64,000 nucleotides of DNA from Microvirga flocculans ATCC BAA-817 (lineage in GTDB: Bacteria > Pseudomonadota > Alphaproteobacteria > Rhizobiales > Beijerinckiaceae), in the NCBI RefSeq assembly GCF_000518665.1, contig NZ_JAEA01000012.1, forward strand, positions 1 to 64,000. Reading direction: 5' to 3'. This document shows, in pieces, positions 20,958-30,656 of the stretch. The translations under genes were made by a program, and so were the position numbers. The notes under the pieces are model-generated. The model saw only the letters and a program-made list of their open reading frames with translations, was not told where the DNA came from and made no database searches. Positions within the stretch are counted from its first letter, which is position 1, and each line of letters opens with the position of its first letter.

Positions 20958-21211
20958 GGCTTGCTCCGTAACAAGGATGCATGAGACCATACCCCTTCCC
21001 GTGGCGATTGAAAGGCAGCGCGCAGGCTTTCCTCCCCGCAGGAGGGAGGGGACCTCCCGCGCCAGATCGCGCGCCAAGCCGATCTGCTTTAAGGACAATT
21101 CCTGATTGCCGGATCGGGCCGTGCGCGCCTAAAGAACCGCGCCTCTGGCGGAATCGTTATCGAACTTAAGCGCGCCTCCGCGTTGCAGGCGCCTCTCAGG
21201 ACCGCTACATC

Positions 21212-21958
21212 GTGCGTATGATCCGTGAGCTTGCCAATCCGACCCGCTTCATGAGCCTCAGCGGCGCCCTGCTGCCGTGGGTGGCGGGCCTGGCCGTGCT
21301 GCTGCTCGGCGCGGGCCTGTACATGGTCTGGTTTACCGCGCCCCCCGACTACCAGCAGGGCGAGACGGTCAAGATCATGTACATCCATGTACCCGCGGCC
21401 TGGCTGTCCCTGTTCTTCTACATGATCATGGCGAGTTCCGCGCTCGGAACGCTCGTCTGGCGGCATCCGCTGGCGGACGTGTCGCAGAAGGCGGCTGCTC
21501 CCATCGGCGCGGCCTTCACGCTGATCTGCCTCGTCACCGGCTCGCTCTGGGGCAAGCCCATGTGGGGCACCTATTGGCAATGGGACGCGAGGCTCACCTC
21601 CATGCTGGTGATGCTGCTGATCTATCTCGGCATCCTCGCGCTCTGGCGCGCCATCGAGGAGCCGAACCGCGCCGCGCGCGCCGTGTCGATCCTCACCCTC
21701 GTCGGCGCGGTCAACGTGCCGATCGTGAAGTTCTCCGTCGACTGGTGGAACACCTTGCACCAGCCGGCCTCCGTCTTCCGTCTCGGCGGGCCGACGATCC
21801 ATTCCTCCATGCTCGTGCCGCTGCTCGTCATGGCCGTGGCTTTCACGCTGATGGGCGTCGCGCTGCATCTTGCCGGCATGCGCACGGAGATCCTGCGCCG
21901 CCGGGTGCGCACCCTCACCATTCTCGAGGCCGAGCGCCTCGATGCTCAGGCGGCTTAA
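21212..21958 (+). CDS. ccmC: Heme exporter protein CcmC
   Basis: Membrane protein that presents heme to CcmE; 248 aa with six helices. The tryptophan-rich WWD-type signature is present as WGTYWQWDARLTS, and the heme-ligand histidines are in IMYIHVPAAWLS and TLHQPASV. A second ATG two codons in (21218) is an equally possible start. It heads a ccmC-ccmD-ccmG unit separated from ccmAB. Confidence 0.95.
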   Translation: MRMIRELANPTRFMSLSGALLPWVAGLAVLLLGAGLYMVWFTAPPDYQQGETVKIMYIHVPAAWLSLFFYMIMASSALGTLVWRHPLADVSQKAAAPIGAAFTLICLVTGSLWGKPMWGTYWQWDARLTSMLVMLLIYLGILALWRAIEEPNRAARAVSILTLVGAVNVPIVKFSVDWWNTLHQPASVFRLGGPTIHSSMLVPLLVMAVAFTLMGVALHLAGMRTEILRRRVRTLTILEAERLDAQAA

Positions 21959-21964
21959 AAACCC

Positions 21965-22120
21965 ATGTCGCACGGCTTCTTCATCGCCCTGTCCTACATC
22001 CTGACGGCGCTGGTCGTCGCAGGCCTGATCCTGCGCGCCGTCGTCGATCACCGCATGCAGGTGCGCGCGCTCGCGGAGCTCGACGCCCGCGGCGTCGGCC
22101 GGAGGTCCCGCCGTGGCTGA
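21965..22120 (+). CDS. ccmD: Heme exporter protein CcmD
   Basis: A 51-residue single-span protein (MSHGFFIALSYILTALVVAG...) followed by a basic, cytoplasmic tail with RRSRR. Size, topology and position between ccmC and ccmG identify CcmD, which links CcmABC to CcmE. It starts 6 bp after the ccmC stop, and its last codons overlap the GTG start of ccmG at 22113. Confidence 0.92.
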   Translation: MSHGFFIALSYILTALVVAGLILRAVVDHRMQVRALAELDARGVGRRSRRG

Positions 22121-22691
22121 GGCTGCCGAGCGGTCCCGTCCGCGTCTGATCTTCATCCTGCCCGGGCTCGTCTTCCTGGGGCTCGCGCTGCTCTTCGCCG
22201 TGCAGCTCTTCTCCGGACGCAACCCGGCCGAGCTGCCCTCCGCGCTCATCGACAAGCCCGTGCCGCGCTTCACCCTCGCACCGCTCGAAGGCCTCATGGC
22301 CGACGGCAAGCCCGTGCCCGGTTTCTCGGATGCGGATCTGAAGGGCCGCGTCACGGTGGTGAATGTCTGGGCCTCCTGGTGCGCGCCCTGCCGCCAGGAG
22401 CATCCGCTGCTGGTGGAACTGGCCAAGGACCCGTCGATCCGCGTGGTCGGCATCAACCAGAAGGACAATCCCGACAATGCGCGCCGCTTCCTCGGCGCGC
22501 TCGGCAATCCTTACGCCGCCGTCGGCGTCGATCCGAACGGCCGCGCCTCGATCGACTGGGGTGTCTACGGCGTGCCCGAAACCTTCATCGTCGGCCCCGA
22601 CGGCACGATCCGCCACAAGCATATCGGGCCGTTGACGCCGGATAATTTCGGGGCATTCAAGGAACGCCTGCGCCAAATCCCGCGCGCTTGA
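22113..22691 (+). CDS. ccmG: Thiol:disulfide interchange protein CcmG (DsbE)
   Basis: Periplasmic membrane-anchored thioredoxin-like protein that reduces apocytochrome c for heme attachment. 192 aa starting at a GTG that overlaps ccmD. One N-terminal membrane helix ([21 protein letters not shown]) is followed by the active site [13 protein letters not shown] and the CcmG-type [15 protein letters not shown] with the cis-proline. Its 3' end overlaps the convergent YaiI-family gene by 35 bp. Confidence 0.95.
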   Translation: MAEAAERSRPRLIFILPGLVFLGLALLFAVQLFSGRNPAELPSALIDKPVPRFTLAPLEGLMADGKPVPGFSDADLKGRVTVVNVWASWCAPCRQEHPLLVELAKDPSIRVVGINQKDNPDNARRFLGALGNPYAAVGVDPNGRASIDWGVYGVPETFIVGPDGTIRHKHIGPLTPDNFGAFKERLRQIPRA

Positions 22692-23145
22692 GCCGGTTGA
22701 TCGCGACGTCGAGCGCGGACAGGAAGGCCGAGCGGTCCTTGGGCGAAAACGGCCTCGGCCCGCCGGTCACCTCGCCCATGGCGCGCAGGTCCTCCATCAG
22801 GTTGCGGGTGGCGAGCGCCATGCCGATGGAGGCTTGCGTGAAAGGCTTGCCCGTGGGGCCGATCACCTCGGCGCCCGCCTTCACGCAGCGGCTCGCCAGC
22901 GGAATGTCGGCGGTGACGACGATGCTGCCGCGCCCGGCGCGTTCGGCGATCCAGTCATCGGCCGCGTCGAAGCCGTCGCTCACCACGACGCGCTCGATCA
23001 GCGGGCTTTGCGGCACCATGAGAAACGCATTCGAGACCACGAAGACCCTGACCCCGTGGCGTTCGGCGACGCGGTAGATCTCGGGCTTCACCGGGCAGGC
23101 ATCGGCATCCACGTAGAGGGTGATCGGTTGGCAGGTTTCGTCCAT
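22657..23145 (-). CDS. YaiI/YqxD family protein (DUF188)
   Basis: A 162-residue UPF0178 protein starting at 23145 ([20 protein letters not shown]). The family's PIN/NYN-like features are visible: [35 protein letters not shown] and [13 protein letters not shown]. The acidic residues suggest a nuclease-like fold, but no activity is established. A longer upstream frame would read through the repeat at 23180 and is rejected. Confidence 0.92.
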   Translation of the reverse strand: MDETCQPITLYVDADACPVKPEIYRVAERHGVRVFVVSNAFLMVPQSPLIERVVVSDGFDAADDWIAERAGRGSIVVTADIPLASRCVKAGAEVIGPTGKPFTQASIGMALATRNLMEDLRAMGEVTGGPRPFSPKDRSAFLSALDVAINRLKRAGFGAGVP

Positions 23146-23179
23146 GAACCCTATGTTCCCGTAAGCTGCCGCGCAGTCT

Positions 23180-23280
23180 AGAGCATCGGACCCAAAAGTG
23201 GACTTGCACTTTCGGTATCGATCCGATGCTCTTTCTTGGATGGCGCATCGTGCGACCCCCTGGGTCCGCACGATATGCTA
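23180..23280. repeat. Composite palindromic repeat, copy A
   Basis: The first hairpin has perfect 11-bp arms, AGAGCATCGGA (23180-23190) and TCCGATGCTCT (23222-23232), with an inner AAAAGTGG/CACTTT dyad. The second has GCATCGTGCG (23245-23254) against CGCACGAT (23267-23274). The same two modules recur at 26666-26797 and 49841-49964 in the other order, and one recurs at 58433-58478. Copy A lies between divergent genes. Confidence 0.85.
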
Positions 23281-23374
23281 AACGGCAGTTCATGATTGCG
23301 TAACGGATCCGTAAGGGAGCTTGAGACAGGTTTTCAAGCCTCCCCCTTCGACCGCCCGGGAGCCAGAGGACACC

Positions 23375-24718
23375 GTGACACCCCGATCCCGCCTCCGCTG
23401 GGCCCTGGGCCAGCTCGGCCGCTTGCGGACGACCCCTGTCCTGAGCGACGCTACGCACCGGCTGATCCGCGAGGCCGATACCGGGGCCCTCCAGCGGGCG
23501 GGAATCGCGCGCATGGTCACCGCCGGGCTGCTGCTGCTCGCCGTGTTCATCGCCACGGCGGGCATCGAGCTCACGGCGCCCATGGCGCTCCAGCAGGTCC
23601 GGGCCGCGGAGCTGACCCTCGTCCTGTTCGGGACTCTGGGATGGGTCGGAGCCTGGCTGGCCTCGAAGCGCATCGCCATCGAGAAACTGCCGGTCATCAC
23701 GGCCGTTCTGGACGCTTGCCTCGTTCTCGGCAATCTCGCCTACAGCCATTGGGGCGTCGGGATTCCCGGCAGTCTCTTTGCAGCCTTTCCCGTCGCCTGG
23801 GTCGTGCCGATCACCATGGCCGCGGCGGCGATCCACTACCAGCCCCGGCTCCAGGCCTTCGTGGCGGCCATCTATGTGATCGGCCTGTCGCTCATCGCCT
23901 TTGGCGGCGGGGTGGTGAGCCCGGCGGAGCGCGAGCAGAATCTCAACGAGATCGTGGGCGTGTTCTCGATGCAGGCCAACATGGTCCGCATCGTGATGGT
24001 CTTCGCCGCCGCCCTGATCCTGATCCTCGTGGCGCGCCAGGGGCGGCTGCTGCTGGAGCGCGCCGTGCGGGAGACCACCCTGCGCGTGACGCTCACCCGC
24101 TACCTGCCGCGCGAGCTTGCGCCGGTGCTCACCGATCAGGCCTTCGCTTCCTTACGCCAGGGTCGCCGCATGCCGGTCACCGTGCTCTTCGTCGACATCC
24201 GCGCCTCGACCACCTTCGGCGAGACTATGGAGCCGTCGCGGCTCGCCGTGTTCATCACCTCATTCCGCCGCCGCGTCCAGCGGGCGGCGCAGCAGCATGG
24301 CGGCGTCATCGACAAGTTCACGGGCGACGGCGCGCTCATCCTCTTCGGCGTGCCCGGCGCGCAGGAGGGGGACGCCCGGCGCGCGCTCGCCTGCGGCCGC
24401 ACCCTGCTCGCCCTGATCGAGCGCTGGAACGCCAAGCGCGGCTTCAACCCGCCGGTGCGGCTGGGCATCGGCATCCATACGGGCGACGTGTTCTGCGGCG
24501 TGGTGGGCGACGAGAGCCGGCTCGAATTCACCGTCGTCGGCGAGACCGTCAACATCGCCTCGCGCATCGAGCAGGCCACCAAGGGGGCCGGGTGCGAATT
24601 GCTGGCCTCGCAGGAAACCGTCGCCGCGGCGGGCGAGGAAGGCCTCTGGACGGAGGTGGAGTGCGAGCCCCTGCCGGGCGTCACGCGCCGCATGGTGCTG
24701 ATGAAGCCCGTGGAGTGA
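23375..24718 (+). CDS. Membrane-bound class III adenylate/guanylate cyclase
   Basis: A 447-residue predicted nucleotide cyclase. The GTG at 23375, preceded by AGAGGA, is preferred; a TTG at 23321 sits too close to its AAGGGAG. About six hydrophobic helices (residues ~45-235) act as a membrane sensor or anchor. The C-terminal catalytic domain has VTVLFVDIRASTTF with the first metal-binding Asp, DKFTGDGALILFGVP with the second, and VVGETVNIASRIEQA for the transition-state residues. Substrate choice (ATP or GTP) is not certain. The signal sensed is unknown. Confidence 0.92.
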   Translation: MTPRSRLRWALGQLGRLRTTPVLSDATHRLIREADTGALQRAGIARMVTAGLLLLAVFIATAGIELTAPMALQQVRAAELTLVLFGTLGWVGAWLASKRIAIEKLPVITAVLDACLVLGNLAYSHWGVGIPGSLFAAFPVAWVVPITMAAAAIHYQPRLQAFVAAIYVIGLSLIAFGGGVVSPAEREQNLNEIVGVFSMQANMVRIVMVFAAALILILVARQGRLLLERAVRETTLRVTLTRYLPRELAPVLTDQAFASLRQGRRMPVTVLFVDIRASTTFGETMEPSRLAVFITSFRRRVQRAAQQHGGVIDKFTGDGALILFGVPGAQEGDARRALACGRTLLALIERWNAKRGFNPPVRLGIGIHTGDVFCGVVGDESRLEFTVVGETVNIASRIEQATKGAGCELLASQETVAAAGEEGLWTEVECEPLPGVTRRMVLMKPVE

Positions 24719-24754
24719 GGGATGTCCCGCGCGGCCGTCAGGGCCGGGCGCGGG

Positions 24755-25351
24755 TCAAGCCTCTTCCGCCTTCTTGATCTCATGCCGCAGCAGCAGCGGC
24801 GTCTGCGCGAGCGCGAAGGCGATGGTGAGCGGCATGATGCCGAAGACCTTGAACTTCACCCAGAAATCGTCGGTCTGCGTGCGCCAGACGATCTCGTTGA
24901 GCGCGGCCAGAGCAAAGAAGAACAGCGCCCAGCGCAAGGTGAGCTTGCGCCAGCCCTCCTCCGTCAGCTCGAACACGCTGTCGAGCACGATCTGCAGCAG
25001 GGGCTTGCGGAAATACAGGCCGCCTAAAAGAATCGCCCCGAACATCGTGTTCACGATGGTGGGCTTGAGCTTGATGAAGGTCTGGTCCTGCAGCACGAGC
25101 GTCAGCCCGCCGAACACCACGACGACCACGCCCGAGATGAGGGGCATGATCGGAATCTTGCGCAGGAGGGCGTAGGAGACGCCCAGCGCGACGAGCGTGG
25201 CCGCCATGAAGATTCCCGTCGCCACGAAGATCCGCTGGTTCTCCGCGAAGCCGAGGCGGTCCCCATAGGCGTTGCCCAGGAAGAACAGGACGAGCGGCCC
25301 GAGTTCGAGGGCGAGCTTGAGTAGGGGAGGGAGGCGCTTTTCGTCGGTCAT
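24755..25351 (-). CDS. yciB: Septation protein A / YciB
   Basis: A 198-residue inner-membrane protein of the IspZ/YciB family, linked to cell division and envelope synthesis. Family features include [21 protein letters not shown] near the N-terminus, [17 protein letters not shown] in the middle and [16 protein letters not shown] near the end. Its start overlaps the ftsY stop by 4 bp (25348-25351), an operon order usual in this bacterial group. Confidence 0.95.
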   Translation of the reverse strand: MTDEKRLPPLLKLALELGPLVLFFLGNAYGDRLGFAENQRIFVATGIFMAATLVALGVSYALLRKIPIMPLISGVVVVVFGGLTLVLQDQTFIKLKPTIVNTMFGAILLGGLYFRKPLLQIVLDSVFELTEEGWRKLTLRWALFFFALAALNEIVWRTQTDDFWVKFKVFGIMPLTIAFALAQTPLLLRHEIKKAEEA

Positions 25352-26610
25352 GAGGATGCTTCTAACCCGGCGATGGCTTTTGCGAAATCCCGTGCGGTGA
25401 AAGGCTCCAGGTCCTCCACCCCCTCGCCGACGCCGATGAAGTGCACGGGCAGGCGGAATTTTTCGGCGAGCGCCACCAGAATGCCGCCGCGCGCGGTGCC
25501 GTCGAGCTTGGTCATCACGAGGCCGGTGACGCCCGCGGCCTTCTGGAACAGCTCGACCTGGCTGATGGCGTTCTGGCCCACCGTCGCGTCGAGCACGAGA
25601 AGGGTCGCGTGCGGCGCGCCCGCATCGAACTTCCTGATCACGCGCACGATCTTTTCCAGCTCGGCCATGAGCCCGGCCTTGTTCTGCAGGCGCCCGGCCG
25701 TGTCAATGAGCAGCACGTCCGTGCCGTTGGCCTTGGCTTCCTGGAGCGCATCATAGGCGAGGCCCGCCGCATCCGCGCCCTGCTCGCGGGCGAGGACCGG
25801 TGCGCCGACGCGCTCGCCCCAGACCTTGAGCTGCTCGATGGCGGCGGCGCGGAAGGTGTCGCCCGCGGCCAGCATGACCTTGAGGCCCTGTTGGCGGAAC
25901 TTTTGGCTGAGCTTGCCGATGGTGGTGGTCTTGCCCGCGCCGTTCACCCCGACCATGAGGATCACGAAGGGTTTCTTTGCGCGGTCGAGGACGAGCGGCT
26001 GCGCCACGGGCTCGAGCGTCTTTTCCACCTCGCCCGCGAGGATCGCCTTCACCTCCTGCGGCGAGATCTCCTTGTCGTAGCGCCCGGCGGCGATCGCCTC
26101 CGTGATCCGCATGGCGGCGGGAACGCCGAGGTCGGCCTGGACCAGGGCATCCTCCAGCTCCTCCAGGGTCGCCGCGTCGAGCTTTCGCTTGGTGAAGAGG
26201 CCGGTCACGCTCTCCGACAGGGAGGAGGAGGTGCGGCGCATGCCCTCCGTCAGGCGCTGCCACCAGCCGCGCTTCTCCGCCGGGGCGGCGGGCGCGGGTT
26301 GGGCCTGCGGCTCCGGCGCGGGGGGCAGCTCCTTCAGGTCTTCCTCGGGGGCCAGGCTCTCGACGGGCTGCAGATCGGCCCCTGCCAGCTCGCCCGGCAG
26401 CTTGAGGTCCTCGGGCGTGTCCGGGGAGGCATCCGTGACGGTCGAGGGAACGGTCGTGAGATCGTCGGCCGCCGTCGCGGGCGGCGAGGGCATCGTCTCC
26501 GGATGGCCTCCGGCCTGCGGCGTCCCGCTGACGCTCTCGGGCGCGGTTTGGGCCTTGCGCCCGAACAGGCGGGAGAGGAATCCGGGCTTGTCGGGCTTCG
26601 TGTCGGCCAT
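25348..26610 (-). CDS. ftsY: Signal recognition particle receptor FtsY
   Basis: GTPase receptor that docks Ffh-ribosome complexes at the membrane. 420 aa: a ~110-residue Pro/acidic N-terminal A domain, then the N domain (residues ~125-205) and the GTPase domain. GTP-binding motifs are [34 protein letters not shown] and [10 protein letters not shown]. The C-terminal [21 protein letters not shown] is typical of FtsY. It is the first gene of the ftsY-yciB operon; its partner Ffh is encoded at 53966-55525. Confidence 0.97.
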   Translation of the reverse strand: MADTKPDKPGFLSRLFGRKAQTAPESVSGTPQAGGHPETMPSPPATAADDLTTVPSTVTDASPDTPEDLKLPGELAGADLQPVESLAPEEDLKELPPAPEPQAQPAPAAPAEKRGWWQRLTEGMRRTSSSLSESVTGLFTKRKLDAATLEELEDALVQADLGVPAAMRITEAIAAGRYDKEISPQEVKAILAGEVEKTLEPVAQPLVLDRAKKPFVILMVGVNGAGKTTTIGKLSQKFRQQGLKVMLAAGDTFRAAAIEQLKVWGERVGAPVLAREQGADAAGLAYDALQEAKANGTDVLLIDTAGRLQNKAGLMAELEKIVRVIRKFDAGAPHATLLVLDATVGQNAISQVELFQKAAGVTGLVMTKLDGTARGGILVALAEKFRLPVHFIGVGEGVEDLEPFTARDFAKAIAGLEASS

Positions 26611-26665
26611 GGGTTTCGTTTTGCCTCGTGAATGCTGGTGCTTGATTTAAAGCCGATGCCTCAAT

Positions 26666-26797
26666 AGCGCATCGTGCGGAAAAGTGGATCCGGTTTTCGC
26701 TGACGCGGCCCGGCGGGTCCGCATCTCAACGATGCGCTCATCAGGAAAGAAGCATCGGATGGACCCAAAAGTGCCTTCCACTTTTGGGCCCGATGCT
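26666..26797. repeat. Composite palindromic repeat, copy B
   Basis: Two hairpin modules in tandem. The first has AGCGCATCGT (26666-26675) against ACGATGCGCT (26729-26738). The second has AGCATCGG (26751-26758) against CCGATGCT (26790-26797), enclosing a perfect inner CCCAAAAGTG/CACTTTTGGG (26764-26773 and 26779-26788). It fills the region between divergent ftsY and the pseudouridine synthase gene, so it must overlap one or both promoters. Confidence 0.88.
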
Positions 26798-26811
26798 CTA
26801 GCCGAGACATC

Positions 26812-27492
26812 ATGAATGCGGAAGAGATAGTGTCCCGATTGCTCTATCGCGATGCCCTGATGCTCGTGATCGACAAGCCCGCCGGCCTGCCGGTGCATCC
26901 CGGCCCCAAGGGCGGCGAGACCCTGTTTCAGCATCTCGACGCCCTGCGCTTCGGCCTGCCCCGCCGTCCCGAGGCGGCGCACCGCCTCGACAAGGACACC
27001 TCCGGCTGCCTGATCCTCGGCCGCCACCCCAAGGCCATCGCCCGCCTCAACGAGCTTTTCCGCAACAACGAGGTGGACAAGGTCTATTGGGCCGTGGTCG
27101 AGGGCGGTCCTCATGAGGACGAGGGTGAGATCGATCTGCCGCTAGCCCCGAAATCGCCGGATCGCGGCTGGTGGATGAAGGTGGACCCGAAAGGCCAGCC
27201 TTCCTTGACGAAGTGGCGCGTGCTGGGCCGTGCGGAAGGGCTCGCCCTCCTCGAACTGCGCCCCGTCACGGGCCGCACCCATCAGCTGCGCGTCCATTGC
27301 GCCGCCATGAACTTCCCGATCCTGGGGGATCCCATCTACGGCACCGCTCCGCGCTTTCACGGGCCGGGCCTGCATCTGCATGCCCGCAGCGTCACGGTGC
27401 CGCTCTATCCGAAGAAGGAGCCGATCTCCGTGGAGGCGCCGGTGCCGGAGCATATGCGGGAGCGGGTGAAGGCGTGCGGCGGCGCAGCTTAA
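26812..27492 (+). CDS. RluA-family RNA pseudouridine synthase
   Basis: Isomerises uridine to pseudouridine in rRNA or tRNA. 226 aa, a catalytic domain only, with no S4 domain. The motif HRLDKDTSGCLIL holds the catalytic Asp, and GRTHQLRVHCA and ILGDPIYG are the other RluA blocks. This compact type resembles TruC/RluA relatives; the target site cannot be assigned. It begins 15 bp after repeat copy B. Confidence 0.93.
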   Translation: MNAEEIVSRLLYRDALMLVIDKPAGLPVHPGPKGGETLFQHLDALRFGLPRRPEAAHRLDKDTSGCLILGRHPKAIARLNELFRNNEVDKVYWAVVEGGPHEDEGEIDLPLAPKSPDRGWWMKVDPKGQPSLTKWRVLGRAEGLALLELRPVTGRTHQLRVHCAAMNFPILGDPIYGTAPRFHGPGLHLHARSVTVPLYPKKEPISVEAPVPEHMRERVKACGGAA

Positions 27493-28742
27493 GCCGCGAG
27501 CAATTCCTTGCCGTCATGGCCTGCGATCGTCACCGGCACGATCTCGCCCGGCTTCACTTCGCCGGAAAAGCGTACGAGCGTGAATCCTTCCGTGCGGCCG
27601 AGGAGGTTCGTCTCGACCAGCACGTTGCGGCGTGCGCCGATTTCGTCGTTCAGATGCTTCAGCAGGGCGGCCTCACCCTTCTCGCGCAGCCTGCGGGCGC
27701 GGTCCTTCACGATGTCGCGCGAAACCTGGGGCATGCGCGCGGCGGGGGTGCCGAGGCGCGGCGAGAACGGGAACACGTGAAGATGCGTGAGGCCGCATTC
27801 CTCGACGATGGCGAGGGAGCGGGAAAACATCTCTTCCGTTTCGGTCGGAAAGCCCGCGATGATGTCCGCGCCGAACACCATGTCGGGGCGCAGCCGCTTC
27901 ACCTGTTCGCAGAAGGCGATGGCGTCGGCGCGCAGGTGGCGGCGCTTCATGCGCTTGAGGATCATGTCGTCCCCCGCCTGCAGCGAGAGATGCAGGTGCG
28001 GCATCAGGCGGCTTTCGTTCGCGATGACGTCGAGCAGGTCGTCGTCCGCCTCCACCGAGTCGATGGAGGAGATGCGCAGGCGCTCGAGCTCAGGCACATG
28101 GCGCAGAAGGCTCTTCACCAGGAGGCCGAGTTTCGGCTCTCCGGGAAGGTCCTTGCCGTAGCTCGTGATGTCGACGCCGGTGAGCACCACCTCGCGCGAG
28201 CCGTGCTCCACCAGGGTGCGCACCTGATCCACTACCGCGCCCATGGGCACGGAGCGGGAATTGCCGCGGCCATAGGGGATGATGCAGAAGGTGCAGCGAT
28301 GGTCGCAGCCGTTCTGCACCTGCACGAAGGCGCGGGTGCGCCCGCGCATGCCGTCGATGAGATGCACGGCGGTTTCCTTCACCGCCATGATGTCGTTGAC
28401 GAGCACCTTTTCAGTGGAGCCGATGCCGAAATCGCGCATCCCGCTCCAGGTCTCGGCCTTCATCTTCTCGTGGTTGCCGACGACCTGGGACACCTCCGGC
28501 ATGGCGGCGAAGGTCTCCGGCTCGACCTGCGCGGCGCAGCCCGTCACGACGATGCGGGCGCCCGGCTTCTCGCGCGCGATCTTGCGGATCGACTGGCGCG
28601 CCTGGCGCGTCGCCTCCGCGGTCACGGCGCAGGTATTGACGATGACCACCTCGCCTAGGCCCGCGTCCTCCGCGTGGCGCTGCATGGCCTCCGACTCGTA
28701 GGTGTTGAGGCGGCAGCCGAAGGTGACGACCTCAACCGCCAT
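27489..28742 (-). CDS. mtaB: tRNA t6A37 methylthiotransferase MtaB
   Basis: Radical-SAM enzyme that adds a methylthio group to t6A at position 37 of ANN-decoding tRNAs. 417 aa: an N-terminal UPF0004 domain (VTFGCRLNTYESE, VNTCAVTAEA, VTGCAAQ) binds the auxiliary cluster; the radical-SAM motif is GCDHRCTFCIIPYGRG; a C-terminal TRAM-like part closes the protein. The start at 28742 overlaps the dapF stop (ATGA), so the two genes are coupled. Confidence 0.95.
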   Translation of the reverse strand: MAVEVVTFGCRLNTYESEAMQRHAEDAGLGEVVIVNTCAVTAEATRQARQSIRKIAREKPGARIVVTGCAAQVEPETFAAMPEVSQVVGNHEKMKAETWSGMRDFGIGSTEKVLVNDIMAVKETAVHLIDGMRGRTRAFVQVQNGCDHRCTFCIIPYGRGNSRSVPMGAVVDQVRTLVEHGSREVVLTGVDITSYGKDLPGEPKLGLLVKSLLRHVPELERLRISSIDSVEADDDLLDVIANESRLMPHLHLSLQAGDDMILKRMKRRHLRADAIAFCEQVKRLRPDMVFGADIIAGFPTETEEMFSRSLAIVEECGLTHLHVFPFSPRLGTPAARMPQVSRDIVKDRARRLREKGEAALLKHLNDEIGARRNVLVETNLLGRTEGFTLVRFSGEVKPGEIVPVTIAGHDGKELLAA

Positions 28743-29626
28743 CAGGCCGCTCCCGCGAAGAGGGCAGGGGAGAGGATGCCCTCGTGCTCCAGCTCGGTCG
28801 GGCCGGTCATGAGCACGTGGCCGTCGCTCGCGCGCCATTCGATGACGAGGTCGCCGCCGGGCAGGGACACCACGGCCTTGCGGCCCGTCAATCCCTTGCG
28901 CGCTGCCGCCACGAGCGCGGCGCAGGCTGCCGAGCCGCAGGCGCGGGTCGCGCCCGCGCCCCGTTCCCAGACGCGGAGCAGAATGTGCTCGGGGCTCGTG
29001 ACCTGGGCGAAGGAGATGTTGCCGCGTTCCGGAAGGGCCGGATCGTGCTCGAGGACCGGGCCGATGGCGGCGAGATCGTAGGCCGTCGCATCCGAAACCC
29101 AGAAGACCACATGCGGATTGCCCATGCTCACCGCCGAGGGGTTCCGAAGCTCGGGAGCCTCGGGCAAATGCGTGTCGAGGGTAATCGCGCGGGTGTCCGC
29201 AACGGGATCGCGCAAGGGGATTTCGTTCCATTCCAGGCGCGGCGGGCCCATGTCCACCGTGAAGACCCTGTCCGACATGCGCTCCACCGGCAGGAGCCCG
29301 GCCTTGGTTTCGAGCACGAGGTCGCCGTCCCCCGCGCGGCGCATGACCGGATCGGCCGTCATCGCCCAGGCGACGCAGCGGGTGCCGTTGCCGCAGGCCC
29401 CGGATTCCGAGCCGTCCGTGTTGTAGATGCGCATATAGGCGTCGGTGCCCGGCGTCACGGGATCGTGCAGCACCATGAGCTGGTCGAAGCGCGAACGGGG
29501 ATCGGCCGCGATGGCGCGTGCTTCCGCCGCGCTCACGCGATGGGGCGAGCCGCGCAGGTCCAGCACGGTGATCTCGTTGCCGAGACCGTTCATCTTCAGG
29601 AAGCGGCTGTTCGAAAGGGCACTCAT
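28742..29626 (-). CDS. dapF: Diaminopimelate epimerase
   Basis: Converts LL- to meso-diaminopimelate for lysine and peptidoglycan synthesis. The start at 29626 ([23 protein letters not shown]) gives 294 aa. Both catalytic cysteines are present, in [14 protein letters not shown] and [13 protein letters not shown]. It is followed directly by mtaB. The asd gene of the same pathway is at 36478-37509. Confidence 0.96.
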   Translation of the reverse strand: MSALSNSRFLKMNGLGNEITVLDLRGSPHRVSAAEARAIAADPRSRFDQLMVLHDPVTPGTDAYMRIYNTDGSESGACGNGTRCVAWAMTADPVMRRAGDGDLVLETKAGLLPVERMSDRVFTVDMGPPRLEWNEIPLRDPVADTRAITLDTHLPEAPELRNPSAVSMGNPHVVFWVSDATAYDLAAIGPVLEHDPALPERGNISFAQVTSPEHILLRVWERGAGATRACGSAACAALVAAARKGLTGRKAVVSLPGGDLVIEWRASDGHVLMTGPTELEHEGILSPALFAGAA

Positions 29627-29833
29627 GGGCCGTATATGGCCGAAAACGCCGAAAACCGCGAGAGGGGACGAAACATCCTGCGGCAATATCGTCGGAAGGG
29701 CCGGAGCCCGGCGCATCCGCCTGCGGCCCCGCGTCCTCCACAACGGCTCCCGGACGCTCTCGCCGCTGCCGCGAAACCCCCTTATGGTGCAGCACGATAT
29801 CCCTTCGTGATTCGCGGGTTAGGCGTTCTTCTC

Positions 29834-30646
29834 ATGCGGCTGCGCTCCTCTCATCTGGTCCTGGTCCTGGCCCTCTGCTCCGGTGTGGCCCTGGCGCAAA
29901 CTCCACCGGCGGCGAGCCCGCCTCCCGCCGCACCTGCAGTACCGGCTCCCGCGCCGTCCGCTCCGGCCCCCGCAGCGCCTGCCGAGGCTCCCCCCTCCGC
30001 CCCGCAGGCCCAGACGCCGCCCGCTTCCGCTCCGGCGGGAGCCCCGGCTCAAGCGCAACCTCCCGCGGCTCCCCAAGGCGCCGCGCCCGCCGCCCCGGCC
30101 GCCGAGGCTCCGCCCGCCCCCGTGCCGATGCAGCCTCCGTCCGACCGCACGACCCTGTTCCCGAACCCGAGCGATCCGACCGGGGTGGAGGAGGGGGGCC
30201 TGGTGTCCAAGACCACGGTGGTGCTCGCCGGCACCAGCACCTGGGACGAGGGCTTCAGCAATCTGAAGGAGGCCTTCGCCAAGCTCCGCGACGAGATGAG
30301 GAAAGCGGGCCTTGCGGCCACGGGCCGCCCGCTCGCGATCTTCGTCGACACGGACGACAACGGCTTCAAATACGAGGCGATGGTGCCCATCGCGAAAGTG
30401 CCCGAAGGCAAGACCGAGCTGACGCCCCAGATCAAGTTCGGGCGCACGCCGGAGGGCAAGTCCTTCCGCTTCGTGCACAAGGACGCCTATGACGAGATCG
30501 ACGGCACCTACGAGACGATCACGGCCTATCTCGACATCAAGGAAATCGTCGCCAAGGACGCCTTCATCGAGGAATACGTGAGCGACTTCACGGATTCGCA
30601 GGATACGAATTTCGAGGTGAACATCTACGTTCAGCCCAAGGAATGA
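29834..30646 (+). CDS. Exported protein with Pro/Ala-rich linker and GyrI-like effector-binding domain
   Basis: 270 aa from the ATG at 29834. The signal peptide is MRLRSSHLVLVLALCSGVALA. Residues ~22-105 are almost entirely Pro, Ala, Ser and Gln, a wall- or matrix-spanning linker. The C-terminal ~155 residues resemble the SOUL/GyrI-like effector-binding fold, ending in the typical ...YVSDFTDSQDTNFEVNIYV. The ligand is unknown. A HAD phosphatase gene starts 10 bp downstream and probably shares the transcript. Confidence 0.75.
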   Translation: MRLRSSHLVLVLALCSGVALAQTPPAASPPPAAPAVPAPAPSAPAPAAPAEAPPSAPQAQTPPASAPAGAPAQAQPPAAPQGAAPAAPAAEAPPAPVPMQPPSDRTTLFPNPSDPTGVEEGGLVSKTTVVLAGTSTWDEGFSNLKEAFAKLRDEMRKAGLAATGRPLAIFVDTDDNGFKYEAMVPIAKVPEGKTELTPQIKFGRTPEGKSFRFVHKDAYDEIDGTYETITAYLDIKEIVAKDAFIEEYVSDFTDSQDTNFEVNIYVQPKE

Positions 30647-30656
30647 GCGCGCCTCG

